Source: an uncultured Coriobacteriales bacterium | Lineage (GTDB): Bacteria; Actinomycetota; Coriobacteriia; Coriobacteriales; UMGS124 | Direction of reading: 5' to 3' | Assembly: GCA_934636245.1 (NCBI GenBank) | Contig: CAKUAI010000015.1 | Location: 1 to 64,000 of the forward strand | DNA: 64,000 nt | Part shown: one piece after another, positions 1 to 7,776 of the stretch | Layout of the letters: each line of letters starts with the position of its first letter | How positions within the stretch are numbered: position 1 is the first letter of the stretch | The notes under the pieces: generated by a model | What the model was told of the DNA's origin: nothing | Seen by the model: only the letters and a program-made list of their open reading frames with translations | The model's database searches: none | Translations under genes and position numbers: made by a program

Positions 1-330
1 GTCGTCGAGGGAGACCAGGCCGTTCTTGAGGTCGGCCGCGCCGCCGACGAGCTGGGCAGATCCCGAGCGCAGCTGGGCGGTGCCGTCCTTGAGGGTCGCG
101 GTGCCGTCCTTGAGGGTCGTGGTTCCCGCAACCAGGTCGGAGGTGCCGTCCTTGAGCTGGGAGGCGCCGTCGTAGAGCTGGGACGAGCCGTCCTTGAGCT
201 GGCCGAGGCCGTCGTCGAGGGAGACCAGGCCGTTCTTGAGGTCGGCCGCGCCGCCGACGAGCTGGGCAGATCCCGAGCGCAGCTGGGTCGTGCCGTCCTT
301 GAGGGTCGCGGTGCCGTCCTTGAGGGTGGC
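1..330. repeat. 21-bp unit coding repeats with a 210-bp tandem duplication
   Basis: Bases 1-77 recur perfectly at 211-287, and similarity continues to about 118/328. The 210-bp period equals ten 21-bp (7-codon) units, so the reading frame of the YhgE-like gene is kept. Shorter 21-bp periodicity continues to about 760. This is coding repeat expansion rather than a mobile element. Confidence 0.85.
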
Positions 331-1335
331 CGTGCCGTCCTTGAGGCTTGCGGTGCCGTCCTTGAGGGTGGTCGTGCCGTCAGCAAGCTGGTTGGCGCCG
401 TCGAGAAGCGAAGAGGAGCCGTCCTTGAGTTGACCCGCACCGTCATAGAGGGTCACGATGCCGTTCTTGAGGTCTGCAGAGCCACTGACGAGCTGAGCGG
501 AACCGTCGAGAAGCTGGGTCGAGCCGTCCTTCAACTGGGAAGTGCCGTCCTTGAGTTGCTGGGCGCCGTCGTTGAGGTCGCCCGCACCGTCGACAAGCTG
601 ACTCGTGCCGTCCTTCAAAGTGGTGACGCCGTCGACCAAATCGGACGTGCCGTCCTTGAGATCGCCGGAGCCGTCGTAGGCATCCTTGAGACCGTCGGTC
701 AGCTTATCCGAACCGTCAACTGCATCTTGAAGGCCGTCGGCAAGCTCGCGAGAACCATCAACTGCTTCTTGAAGGTCTGTGGTAGAGTCCGCGACTTCCG
801 TGAGAATGGTGTCGAAGTACGTCTGTGCAATGGTGGAATTGAGCTCTGCCTGAACGCGCGTCACCGCAGCAGAGGTCAACATGGACGCAATGAGGTTGTG
901 CGCCTGGTTGTGTACGAGAATGATCGAGCCCTTCTCGGGGTCGTCGCCCTCGGCGGTAGCCACCTTTTCGGAAAGATCGGCAGGAATGACGAGCTTCATG
1001 TAATAACGGCCGTCTTCCAAGCCTTCCTGGGCATCCTGAGCGTCGGTATACACCCAGCCCATACCCTCATCTGCGTCTTTCATGGCCTGAACGAGGTCGT
1101 CGCCCACCTCGAGCGCAGAGCCGTCGCTCAGTTCGGCTCCCTCATCGAGGTTGACAACAGCAACCGGGATCTTGTCCACGTTTCCGTAAGGGTCGTAGAA
1201 GGCCCACAGGTACAGGGCACCATACAGCAGCGGCACGAGGGCAATGGCTGCCATCGCGACCTTCATGATTGTGGATCCCCTGGCGTTCTTGAAGTCGAGC
1301 AGCGCAAAACGCATGCCGCGGAAGGGGTTACGCAT
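1..1335 (-). CDS. YhgE/Pip-family membrane protein with heptad repeats (3' end outside window)
   Basis: The frame opens at ATG 1335 (MRNPFRGMRFALLDFKNARG) and stays open to the window edge, so the C-terminus is missing. Residues 20-40 are a hydrophobic segment (MKVAMAAIALVPLLYGALYL), followed by the ectodomain motif PVAVVNLDEG typical of YhgE/Pip proteins. From about residue 185 the protein becomes a long series of 7-residue units of the form LKDGTxx/LxDGSxQ, as known for this family. The start overlaps the end of the upstream ATPase gene by 8 nt, so the two are probably co-translated. YhgE/Pip proteins are membrane proteins related to phage-infection proteins and ABC-2 type export components; the substrate is unknown. 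A second membrane region would be expected beyond the window. Confidence 0.85.
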   Translation of the reverse strand, partial: MRNPFRGMRFALLDFKNARGSTIMKVAMAAIALVPLLYGALYLWAFYDPYGNVDKIPVAVVNLDEGAELSDGSALEVGDDLVQAMKDADEGMGWVYTDAQDAQEGLEDGRYYMKLVIPADLSEKVATAEGDDPEKGSIILVHNQAHNLIASMLTSAAVTRVQAELNSTIAQTYFDTILTEVADSTTDLQEAVDGSRELADGLQDAVDGSDKLTDGLKDAYDGSGDLKDGTSDLVDGVTTLKDGTSQLVDGAGDLNDGAQQLKDGTSQLKDGSTQLLDGSAQLVSGSADLKNGIVTLYDGAGQLKDGSSSLLDGANQLADGTTTLKDGTASLKDGTATLKDGTATLKDGTTQLRSGSAQLVGGAADLKNGLVSLDDGLGQLKDGSSQLYDGASQLKDGTSDLVAGTTTLKDGTATLKDGTAQLRSGSAQLVGGAADLKNGLVSLDD

Positions 1336-2035
1336 TCATGACCACCTCCCCTGCCGCCGCCATCTGGTCACGGGCGGCGTCGCTGATCGGAATGGCCACA
1401 TCGGCCACCTTGCCCAAGGCATAGTCGGTGCAGGCCACGACGACCGTGACGCCGCGCTCATGGGCCACACGACGCAGCATGTCCATAATCGCCTCGCCCT
1501 GGGCAAGCGTGAGGTCGCCCTCGATGTCATCGACCACGAGCAAGGCCGGGTCGCCCACAAGACCCAATGCGATACCGAAGCAAACCCTATCGTACTTGTC
1601 GAGAGTTTCGGTTTTGACCTTTGCCCTGTCGGCAAAACCCCAGGTTTCAAGGTACTCAAGCGTTGCCTTTGAACCTGAAGCTTTACCTTTAAGGTTAAGC
1701 TCCGCAGACGTTACCGCACGCAAGCTCAGCAAAGGCTGAACCTCGTTGACCTCCTCGAAGAAGCCCATGCCCGCGATTCGCCTGATGGCAGCCTCGTTTT
1801 TAGGCAGCTCCAAACCGGCCACCGAGAGTTTGCCCGACGTGTGTCGCATGTGGCCGGCCAGCGTGAGCAAGAGCTCCGTCTTGCCCCTTCGGTCCTCTGC
1901 CACAATCGACGTGAGCGACCCTCGTTTGATATCGAGGTCGACGTTTTGGTACGTCGTTCGCATCGGCGTCTTCTGCGTGAGCCCCCGCGCGGAGATGAAC
2001 GTCTCACCTACCTCGGGAAGCACTACCTTTGTCAT
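1328..2035 (-). CDS. ABC-type ATP-binding protein with degenerate motifs, partner of YhgE-like protein
   Basis: This 235-residue protein has the length and layout of an ABC transporter ATPase. The segment YQNVDLDIKRGSLTSIVAED matches the usual strand before Walker A, and PALLVVDDIEG occupies the Walker B site. The key motifs are poor. Walker A reads AEDRRGKT, keeping GKT but not the glycine-rich lead. The Q-loop region reads GFFEE, the signature region reads LDKYDR instead of LSGGQ, and the switch histidine position reads ACTD. The start ATG at 2035 has a GAGGTG ribosome-binding site. The gene is first of a pair with the YhgE-like gene (8-nt overlap). Family membership is fairly secure; whether it hydrolyses ATP is doubtful. 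Confidence 0.75.
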   Translation of the reverse strand: MTKVVLPEVGETFISARGLTQKTPMRTTYQNVDLDIKRGSLTSIVAEDRRGKTELLLTLAGHMRHTSGKLSVAGLELPKNEAAIRRIAGMGFFEEVNEVQPLLSLRAVTSAELNLKGKASGSKATLEYLETWGFADRAKVKTETLDKYDRVCFGIALGLVGDPALLVVDDIEGDLTLAQGEAIMDMLRRVAHERGVTVVVACTDYALGKVADVAIPISDAARDQMAAAGEVVMNA

Positions 2036-2151
2036 GTTTCACCTCTAACCTTTTCTCTTGAGGAGCCTGCCCGCAATGACAAAACAGACAGACCTGTCCC
2101 ACTGTTTGACCGGGGGATTATCCCCCTCTTCCTCCACCTTTTGCAATAATT

Positions 2152-2164
2152 TGACTCGGAGTCA
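2152..2164. promoter_or_regulatory. Near-perfect palindrome upstream of the ATPase/YhgE operon
   Basis: TGACTCGGAGTCA is palindromic apart from its central base and sits in an AT-rich stretch about 120 bp before the ATPase start, within the 277-bp divergent gap shared with gltX. It is a plausible operator, for example for a TetR-type regulator, but no regulator gene is visible in the window. A TATACT box at 2260-2265 could be the -10 of gltX; its -35 is weak. Confidence 0.35.
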
Positions 2165-2312
2165 GTTTTTTTAATCACAACTTCAAAATACTATCACACA
2201 CGCATCGTATCGACTCGATAGAGATGGACACTCCGGCCGTCAAACCGCAGTTAGAGCCGTATACTTGCCACGTTTGTATTGCACGGTACGGACGATAAGA
2301 TTGGAGCATGCC

Positions 2313-3791
2313 TTGTCCGACCAGATTCGAGTGCGCTTCGCACCCTCCCCCACCGGCCGCCTGCACATCGGCGGCGCCCGCGTGGCCATTTACAACTGGG
2401 CCTTCGCCCGCGCCAACGGCGGCACCTTCGTCCTTCGCATCGACGACACCGACCCGGAGCGCTCCACCCAGGAGAACACCGACCAGATCCTGCGCTCCCT
2501 CAAGTGGCTTGGCCTCGACTGGGACGAGGGCCCCGAAGTAGGCGGCGACTTTGGCCCCTACTACCAGACGCAGCGCAAGGAGAACTATCAGCAGGCGCTC
2601 CAGAAGCTCATCGACTCGGGCAACGCCTATCCGTGCTTCTGCACGGCCGAAGAGCTTGAGGCCTCCCGCAACGCCGCCCATGAGCGCGGTGACTCGTTCC
2701 AGGGCTATCAGCGCACCTGCCGCAACATCGACCCGGCCGAGGCCCAGCGCCGCATCGACGCCGGCGAGCCCCACGTGTGGCGCCTCAAGGTTCCCGAGGA
2801 CCGCGGCGACGTCGTGGTGAACGACATCGTGCACGGCCCGTGCGTGTTCAACGCCAAGGAGCTTGACGACATGGTCCTCATGCGCTCCGACGGCACGCCC
2901 ACCTACAACTTCGCCACCGTCGTCGACGACGGCGAGATGGGCATGACCCACATCATCCGCGGCGACGACCACCTCTCCAACACCCCGCGTCAGGTGCTCG
3001 TGTTCGAGGCCCTCGGCTACAAGGTTCCCACCTTCGCCCACCTCTCCATGATTCTGGGTTCCGACGGCAAGAAGCTCAGCAAGCGCCACGGCGCCACGAG
3101 CGTCGAGGAGTACCGCGACCGCGGCTTTTTGCCCGAGGCCACCGTCAACTACCTCGCCCTGCTCGGCTGGTCACTCGACGGTACCACCACGGTCATCTCG
3201 CCCGAGAGGATCTGCGAGACCTTCTCGCTGGACCGCATCTCCAAGAACCCCTCCCAGATGGACGAGGAGAAGCTCATCTCCATCAACGCCACCTACCTCA
3301 TGGAAATGAGCGACGAGGAGTTCTCCCGCCGCGTGCTTGTGCCCGAACTGGCAAAGGCCGGCCTGGTGGAGCAGGACGCCTATGAGGGCAAGCCCGCCTG
3401 GTTCAACCTGCTCTCCTCCATCCTCAAGCCCCGCACGCGCCTCATGGGCGACGTCGTGGAAAAGGCGAGGTTCCTTTTCGGCGAGCTTGTCTTTGATGAG
3501 TCTTCGGTCAACAAGAACCTTGCGAAGGAGGGCGTCCGCCCGGTTCTCGTTGCCCTCAAGGAGGCCCTGGAGGGCGTCGCACCGGACGCATGGACTGCCG
3601 CCAACATCGACGCGGCCATCGAGGTCCTTCCCGAGAAGCTTGGCCTTTCCAAGAAGAAGGTGTTCCAGGCCCTGCGCGTGGCAGAGTGCGGCAACCAGGT
3701 CTCCCCGCCCCTGGGCGAGTCCATGGAGCTGCTCGGCCGCGATGTCGCGCTCGCACGCATCGACGCCGCCATGCCCCTGGCTGGCGAGTAA
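2313..3791 (+). CDS. gltX: Glutamyl-tRNA synthetase
   Basis: The 492-residue class I aminoacyl-tRNA synthetase charges tRNA-Glu with glutamate. The HIGG signature lies at residues 18-21 in FAPSPTGRLHIGGARV, and the KMSKS-type loop reads KLSKR at 254-258. DDTDPERS and the DDHLSNTPRQ segment are also typical. I chose the TTG at 2313 because GGAG (2303-2306) lies 6 nt upstream and translation then begins MSDQIRVRFAPSPTG, the normal family start; the frame is open further upstream without support. Three tRNA-Glu genes, its likely substrates, lie about 1.4 kb downstream on the other strand. A strong terminator follows. Confidence 0.96.
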   Translation: MSDQIRVRFAPSPTGRLHIGGARVAIYNWAFARANGGTFVLRIDDTDPERSTQENTDQILRSLKWLGLDWDEGPEVGGDFGPYYQTQRKENYQQALQKLIDSGNAYPCFCTAEELEASRNAAHERGDSFQGYQRTCRNIDPAEAQRRIDAGEPHVWRLKVPEDRGDVVVNDIVHGPCVFNAKELDDMVLMRSDGTPTYNFATVVDDGEMGMTHIIRGDDHLSNTPRQVLVFEALGYKVPTFAHLSMILGSDGKKLSKRHGATSVEEYRDRGFLPEATVNYLALLGWSLDGTTTVISPERICETFSLDRISKNPSQMDEEKLISINATYLMEMSDEEFSRRVLVPELAKAGLVEQDAYEGKPAWFNLLSSILKPRTRLMGDVVEKARFLFGELVFDESSVNKNLAKEGVRPVLVALKEALEGVAPDAWTAANIDAAIEVLPEKLGLSKKKVFQALRVAECGNQVSPPLGESMELLGRDVALARIDAAMPLAGE

Positions 3792-3839
3792 CGAGTAAGC
3801 ACACGCAAACGCCCACGAGCAGACAGGCCAAAACAACAA

Positions 3840-3879
3840 GGCCGGCAGACGCAACCAACTGCGTCTGCCGGCCTTTTTT
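3840..3879. terminator. Rho-independent terminator between gltX and the convergent membrane-protein gene
   Basis: A perfect 14-bp stem (GGCCGGCAGACGCA / TGCGTCTGCCGGCC) with a 6-nt loop is followed by six T on the plus strand. On the minus strand the stem is followed by a T-rich stretch (TTGTTGTTTT), so it probably ends both convergent transcripts. Confidence 0.93.
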
Positions 3880-3880
3880 G

Positions 3881-5050
3881 TCACCTATGCAAAGATTGGT
3901 CGGGATGCGTCGCCCCGGCGGCATCAGGTGCCGCGGACGCTTGGTCTGGGTGAGTAGCCCCCGTGCCTCTCACCGCCACAAAGGGTCGGCTGCGCAAGCC
4001 CAGAAGGGGCAAGCTGCACACGATGGGCAGATAGAACGAAAGGGCGCGCCAGAGAACCACAGCAGCCGTAGTCATGGCCCCCAGTTCAGGCTTGAAGAAG
4101 AGCACGAAGCCCGCCTCTGCGCCACCCGTACCGCCCGGCAGGGGCACGGCGGTCATGATGAGCTGAATGAACGCCGAGGCACACATCGCCGTCAGGAAAT
4201 CGATGTCGGTCACGCCCAGGGCGCGCAAAACGCAAAAGGGAATGCAGTACAAGCAGGCAAGCTGGCCAACGTTGATGGCAATTGCCAGGCCCACCACCTT
4301 GCCCTGTCGAATTGCCTGATGCACGGCACCGGCATACCCGTCGACCTCCGCGTCAACGCGGCCATGCATGGCCTTGGGGTCCTTGACAAGGTGGAGCTTG
4401 CCGGATCCCGCGCGCACGAGCAAATGGCAGACCTTACGCACGGCATTGGGAAAAAACACCATGGCAATCAAACCAAGCATGATTGCAACGTGAATGCCAA
4501 ATGCCAGCACACAGACAAGCACGATGTCGCCGAACCGCTCGACAAAATAGGAAGTGCGGGTCAAAAGAACAACAGCCCCGAAAACAGTGACTGCCGCCTG
4601 GTAAATAAAGAACTTGGTGAGCTGCAACGCCGTGGCGTCTCCCACTTTGAGCCCCACCTGGCTCAAGCGCACAATCTGGGCCGGTGCGGCTCCAGACTGA
4701 CCCGGCGTGAGGAATCCAAACACAATACCTGCCGCAGCGACGCTCAAAAGGTCTTTAAAGCCCAAATATGAATCGGTAAGACGCGCGGCAACACGGTAGC
4801 AAACCATATCGAGCCCAAAAAACGCGCAAAAGAAAAGTGCCCCCAGGAAAATCCAAGGGAGGTCCGCTCCCTTCAACGCGTCAAAAAAATCCTCAGCCAT
4901 GCCCGATGCAAAAAGCCAAATGGCAAATCCAATGGCGACAACGAGGATAAACAGAACTCCAGATTTAACACCTGATTTCTCACCACGCTGTTTTCGAGGG
5001 CGTTTTCCTCGAGGAGCCGGGGCGTTCAATTGAATGTGAGACTGGGTCAT
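3881..5050 (-). CDS. YbhN/UPF0104 flippase-like (lysylphosphatidylglycerol synthase TM-type) membrane protein
   Basis: This 389-residue polytopic membrane protein has a basic N-terminus (about residues 10-25, rich in K and R), then about seven or eight hydrophobic segments. The motif GFLTPGQSGAAPAQIVRL and the later PLPGGTGGAEAGF are the conserved PxxGG/E-type motifs of the UPF0104 family, which shares the membrane domain of MprF. Relatives are proposed to flip or transport lipids; the substrate here is unknown. There is no C-terminal MprF synthetase domain. The start ATG at 5050 (MTQSHIQLN) follows GGAGG with 4 nt spacing. The C-terminal 30 residues contain the repeat ATHPDQ twice and look disordered. 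Confidence 0.82.
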   Translation of the reverse strand: MTQSHIQLNAPAPRGKRPRKQRGEKSGVKSGVLFILVVAIGFAIWLFASGMAEDFFDALKGADLPWIFLGALFFCAFFGLDMVCYRVAARLTDSYLGFKDLLSVAAAGIVFGFLTPGQSGAAPAQIVRLSQVGLKVGDATALQLTKFFIYQAAVTVFGAVVLLTRTSYFVERFGDIVLVCVLAFGIHVAIMLGLIAMVFFPNAVRKVCHLLVRAGSGKLHLVKDPKAMHGRVDAEVDGYAGAVHQAIRQGKVVGLAIAINVGQLACLYCIPFCVLRALGVTDIDFLTAMCASAFIQLIMTAVPLPGGTGGAEAGFVLFFKPELGAMTTAAVVLWRALSFYLPIVCSLPLLGLRSRPFVAVRGTGATHPDQASAAPDAAGATHPDQSLHR

Positions 5051-5087
5051 ATCGCCTCCGCAGCGCACTCAGGAAAGATAGGGAGAC

Positions 5088-5125
5088 TATAACAAAACAG
5101 GCCACCGGAATTACCGATGGCCTGT
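5088..5125 (-). terminator. Terminator of the tRNA-Gln/Glu operon
   Basis: On the minus strand a 12-bp stem (ACAGGCCATCGG / CCGGTGGCCTGT, one G-T pair) with a 5-nt loop is followed by TTTTGTTAT, just after the last tRNA-Glu gene. Confidence 0.85.
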
Positions 5126-5132
5126 GAATGTT

Positions 5133-5209
5133 TGGTAGCCCGTACCAGATTCGAACTGGTGATCTCCGCCTTGAGAGGGCGATGTCCTAAACCGCTAGAC
5201 GAACGGGCC
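5133..5209 (-). tRNA. tRNA-Glu(CTC), copy proximal to terminator
   Basis: The 77-nt gene begins GGCCCGTTCGTCTAGCGG and encodes its own CCA. The anticodon loop CTCTCAA gives anticodon CTC (Glu, codon GAG). The T-arm is ACCAG-TTCGAAT-CTGGT, and the acceptor pairs GGCCCGT with ACGGGCT. It is identical to the copy at 5336-5412. Confidence 0.96.
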
Positions 5210-5231
5210 AAATATGTAAGGCAGTTAAAAA

Positions 5232-5307
5232 TGGTAGCCCGTACCAGATTCGAACTGGTGATCTCCGCCTTGAGAGGGCGGCGTCCTAACCGCTAGACGA
5301 ACGGGCC
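5232..5307 (-). tRNA. tRNA-Glu(CTC), variant copy
   Basis: This 76-nt gene has the same anticodon loop (CTCTCAA), T-arm and acceptor as its two neighbours. It has one base fewer in the D-loop (GGTTAGG against GGTTTAGG) and a fully Watson-Crick anticodon stem (CCGCC/GGCGG), where the neighbours have a T-G closing pair. CCA is encoded. Confidence 0.96.
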
Positions 5308-5335
5308 GTACAATAACTAACTGCATGAAACAACG

Positions 5336-5412
5336 TGGTAGCCCGTACCAGATTCGAACTGGTGATCTCCGCCTTGAGAGGGCGATGTCCTAAACCGCTA
5401 GACGAACGGGCC
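5336..5412 (-). tRNA. tRNA-Glu(CTC)
   Basis: This is a 77-nt gene with anticodon CTC and encoded CCA, identical base for base to the copy at 5133-5209. It is separated from tRNA-Gln by only 4 nt, so both come from one precursor. Confidence 0.96.
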
Positions 5413-5416
5413 AAAG

Positions 5417-5490
5417 TGGCTGGGATAGAGGGAGTCGAACCCCCATTGACGGAACCAGAATCCGCTGTCCTGCCATTAGACGATATCCCA
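5417..5490 (-). tRNA. tRNA-Gln(CTG)
   Basis: The 74-nt gene starts TGGGATATCGTCTAATGG, has anticodon loop TTCTGGT (anticodon CTG, codon CAG) and encodes CCA. The U1-A72 type start (TGGGATA/TATCCCA) is characteristic of bacterial tRNA-Gln. It is the first gene of the four-tRNA operon. Confidence 0.95.
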
Positions 5491-5544
5491 AAGGCAAATT
5501 TGCTCGGCGCTCTGAAGTGATTCAGTGCGTGTTTGCGAGGAGTT

Positions 5545-5573
5545 ATATTACGGACTGTGAGAGCTCCTGTCAA
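5545..5573 (-). promoter_or_regulatory. Strong sigma-70-type promoter of the tRNA operon
   Basis: On the minus strand a perfect -35 TTGACA (5568-5573) and a near-perfect -10 TAATAT (5545-5550) are separated by exactly 17 nt. They lie 55 nt upstream of tRNA-Gln. This is the best promoter in the window. Confidence 0.9.
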
Positions 5574-5706
5574 CAACCTTTTTCGAAAACTTTGATTATG
5601 TGAAGGAACTGTGAGCAAAGCTCGGTACACGCGGTATTCAAGGCTTGCCGTTAGACTACAAACAACCGAAAGGGCCTGCGGCCCGGCCACGACCCAAGGA
5701 TGGAAC

Positions 5707-6303
5707 ATGAAGATCAATTACTGCGACGTTCGTTTTGACAAGGCGTTTGGCACCGCCGCCCAGCTGCCCGAGAGCACCCTGCCCGAAGTCTCTTTCGCCG
5801 GGCGCTCCAATGTGGGCAAGTCTTCGCTCATCAACAAGCTTTTCGGGCGCAAGAAGCTCGCCATGGTCTCCTCTACCCCCGGTAAGACGGCAACCATCAA
5901 CTTCTTCGTCTCCGGCATGGTCAACTTCGTCGACCTCCCCGGCTACGGCTACGCCCAGGTCTCCAAAAGCGAAAAGACCCGTTGGGCTCGCCTCATCGAC
6001 GAATATTTCAACCAGGACAGGCGCTTCGCCCTTGTATGCTGTCTCGTCGACATCCGTCACGACGCAAGCAACCTCGACATCAACATGGTGCGCTTCCTGC
6101 AGCATATGGAACTTCCCTATGCCATCGTCTTCACCAAGGCCGACAAGCTGTCCAACAGCAAGGCCATCCAACAGAAGAACCTTCTACTCAAGCAGCTTGG
6201 AGCACCTCAGGACACGCCCTGCGCCCTCACCTCGAGTCAGACCGGCAGGGGCATCGAGGACCTGCAAGCCATTATCAACGCGGCTTGCGACGAGGCCTGC
6301 TAG
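5707..6303 (+). CDS. ysxC: Ribosome biogenesis GTP-binding protein YsxC/EngB
   Basis: This 198-residue TrmE-Era-type GTPase is needed for large ribosomal subunit assembly. G1 is GRSNVGKSS (about residues 34-42), G2 lies in STPGKTATINFF, G3 is DLPGYG and G4 is TKADK. The start ATG 5707 (MKINYCDVRFDKAFG) follows AAGGATGG; the frame is open upstream but without family support. Its stop codon overlaps that of the convergent rnhA through a shared CTAG. No terminator is visible between the two. Confidence 0.95.
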   Translation: MKINYCDVRFDKAFGTAAQLPESTLPEVSFAGRSNVGKSSLINKLFGRKKLAMVSSTPGKTATINFFVSGMVNFVDLPGYGYAQVSKSEKTRWARLIDEYFNQDRRFALVCCLVDIRHDASNLDINMVRFLQHMELPYAIVFTKADKLSNSKAIQQKNLLLKQLGAPQDTPCALTSSQTGRGIEDLQAIINAACDEAC

Positions 6304-6776
6304 CCCTCGAAGCCCTTGTCTTCAATAAGGGCTCCCGAATCGGCAGCCTGCGTGGCAAGCGTGTCGCACCGCTCGTTGTATTCGTGGCCCGCATGCCCGC
6401 GAACCCAGTGGAACGTCACCTCATGCGGCTCCTTGGCAACAAGGAGCCGTTTCCATAGGTCGATGTTCTTCACCGGCTCTTTCTGAGAGTTTTTCCATCC
6501 CCTTTTGAGCCATCCGTCGACCCAGTTCTTGTTGAACGCGTTGACAACATACTGCGAATCGGTATGCACCTCCACCGTGCAGGGGCGTTTGAGCGCCTCA
6601 AGGCCAATGATGACCCCCATGAGCTCCATGCGGTTGTTCGTAGTGCGTCGATACCCTTGGGACTTCTCGAGCGTATGAAGTTTACCCGCCGGATCGGTGT
6701 AGAGAAGCACCGACCCATAGCCGCCGGGCCCGGGATTTCCGCGCGACGAACCGTCGGAATAGAGTATTACGTGCAT
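6300..6776 (-). CDS. rnhA: Ribonuclease HI
   Basis: This 158-residue enzyme degrades the RNA strand of RNA-DNA hybrids. It begins MHVILYSDGSSRGNPGPGGYG, with the first catalytic Asp at residue 8. The second acidic residue is in NNRMELMG, the third in HTDSQYV, and a late HWVRGHAGHEYNERCD carries the remaining catalytic His/Asp region. The start was set at ATG 6776 because AGGAGG lies 4 nt upstream. The 3' end overlaps the ysxC stop by 4 nt (tail to tail). Confidence 0.95.
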   Translation of the reverse strand: MHVILYSDGSSRGNPGPGGYGSVLLYTDPAGKLHTLEKSQGYRRTTNNRMELMGVIIGLEALKRPCTVEVHTDSQYVVNAFNKNWVDGWLKRGWKNSQKEPVKNIDLWKRLLVAKEPHEVTFHWVRGHAGHEYNERCDTLATQAADSGALIEDKGFEG

Positions 6777-6834
6777 ATGGCCTCCTGAATACCCGCCAAA
6801 GATCAAATACAAACGAAATAGCGCCCGAACGCGC

Positions 6835-7776
6835 CTATCCGCGGGGATGAGCCTGCAGGCTTACCTCGCGAAGGCGCTCGGGCGTCAAATGAGTATAAAT
6901 CTGTGTGGTCGACAGACTCGCATGGCCCAACATTTCCTGAACGCTTCGCAAGTCCGCGCCGCCATCGAGCACCTCGGTGGCAAACGTGTGGCGCATGGTG
7001 TGCGGCGTGGCCATTCCCGCAAGCCCAGCCTGGGCGAGCAGCTTCTCAAAGCGCGCTCGCAACGAACGCTCCGACATGCGTGCGCCGCGCGCATTGATGA
7101 AAAGTGCCCGCTGCGCATCGGCGGCTTCCTCGGCCGTCAGGCCACCTTTGTGATTTGCAAGCAGCATGGGCCTGGCATGGGCAAGGTAGGTGTCGAGCGC
7201 ATGAAGTGCAGCCGGATATAACGGAACAATGCGCTCCTTGCTCCCCTTGCCAAACAGTCGCACGCTCTTGTCGGAAAAGTCGATGCGATCGACATCGAGG
7301 GAGGCAACCTCGCCGATACGCGCCCCGCTTGCATACAGGAGCTCCACCAAGGCGGCATCCAATGCGCCCGCCGGCGTCGAGGCGTCTGCGCACTCGAGCA
7401 GCTTCTCAACGTCTTCCTGGCTCAAGACATGTGGCAGCGGCTTAGGCAGTTTGGGGCTCGAAACCACCGCGGCGGGGTTCGACTCGATGACCCCCTCGCG
7501 CACGAGCCACGAATAGAACGACCTCACGGCGGAGAAGCGCCTGTTGACCGTCGTCTTGGCATACCCGGCCCCCGAAAGAGACGACAGAAAGCGACGAAAG
7601 TCCCTATGCGTGGCCTGAAGCACGTCAATGCCGCAATTGGACGCCCAAATCAGAAAGCAGTCGAGGTCCTGGGCATAGGCCGCCGCCGTGTTGGGCGAAT
7701 AGTTTCTGACACGCGCAAGATACGACAGAAAAGTATCGGCGAGCTCGCGTGCCTGGTCGCCGGCACTATCGACCAT
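6835..7776 (-). CDS. xerC: Tyrosine recombinase XerC/XerD
   Basis: The 313-residue site-specific recombinase probably resolves chromosome dimers. An N-terminal SAM-like core-binding domain (about residues 8-95, SYLARVRNYSPNTAAAY) precedes the catalytic domain. The catalytic residues are visible: Arg in ASGARIGEV, HTMRH (HxxR), LGHASLSTTQIYTH with the last His and the Tyr nucleophile. The start at ATG 7776 overlaps the trmFO stop by 11 nt and is preceded by GGGGTG. The dprA-trmFO-xerC context is the chromosomal Xer setting, so this is not an integrase of a mobile element. XerC and XerD cannot be told apart from sequence alone. Confidence 0.92.
   Translation of the reverse strand: MVDSAGDQARELADTFLSYLARVRNYSPNTAAAYAQDLDCFLIWASNCGIDVLQATHRDFRRFLSSLSGAGYAKTTVNRRFSAVRSFYSWLVREGVIESNPAAVVSSPKLPKPLPHVLSQEDVEKLLECADASTPAGALDAALVELLYASGARIGEVASLDVDRIDFSDKSVRLFGKGSKERIVPLYPAALHALDTYLAHARPMLLANHKGGLTAEEAADAQRALFINARGARMSERSLRARFEKLLAQAGLAGMATPHTMRHTFATEVLDGGADLRSVQEMLGHASLSTTQIYTHLTPERLREVSLQAHPRG

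Noticed and set aside
1..760. Short regular repeats as a possible CRISPR array
   Set aside because: The period is 21 bp with no unique spacers, and it encodes the LKDGTxx heptads of a YhgE/Pip protein in frame.
430..1341. A 303-codon plus-strand frame at the window start
   Set aside because: It is antisense to the YhgE-like gene, whose membrane segment, ectodomain motif and heptads are convincing and which overlaps its ATPase partner in a normal way.
5133..5412. Three near-identical ~77-bp units as a mobile or CRISPR-like repeat
   Set aside because: Each folds as a complete tRNA-Glu with encoded CCA, under one promoter and terminator.
5335..5520. A 61-codon plus-strand frame within the tRNA genes
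   Set aside because: It lies entirely within tRNA-Glu and tRNA-Gln on the opposite strand.
6835..7776. Tyrosine recombinase as the integrase of a mobile element
   Set aside because: It overlaps trmFO in the conserved chromosomal Xer setting, and no phage or conjugation genes or attachment repeats are nearby. The tRNA genes 1.3 kb away show no partial duplicates indicating an integration.
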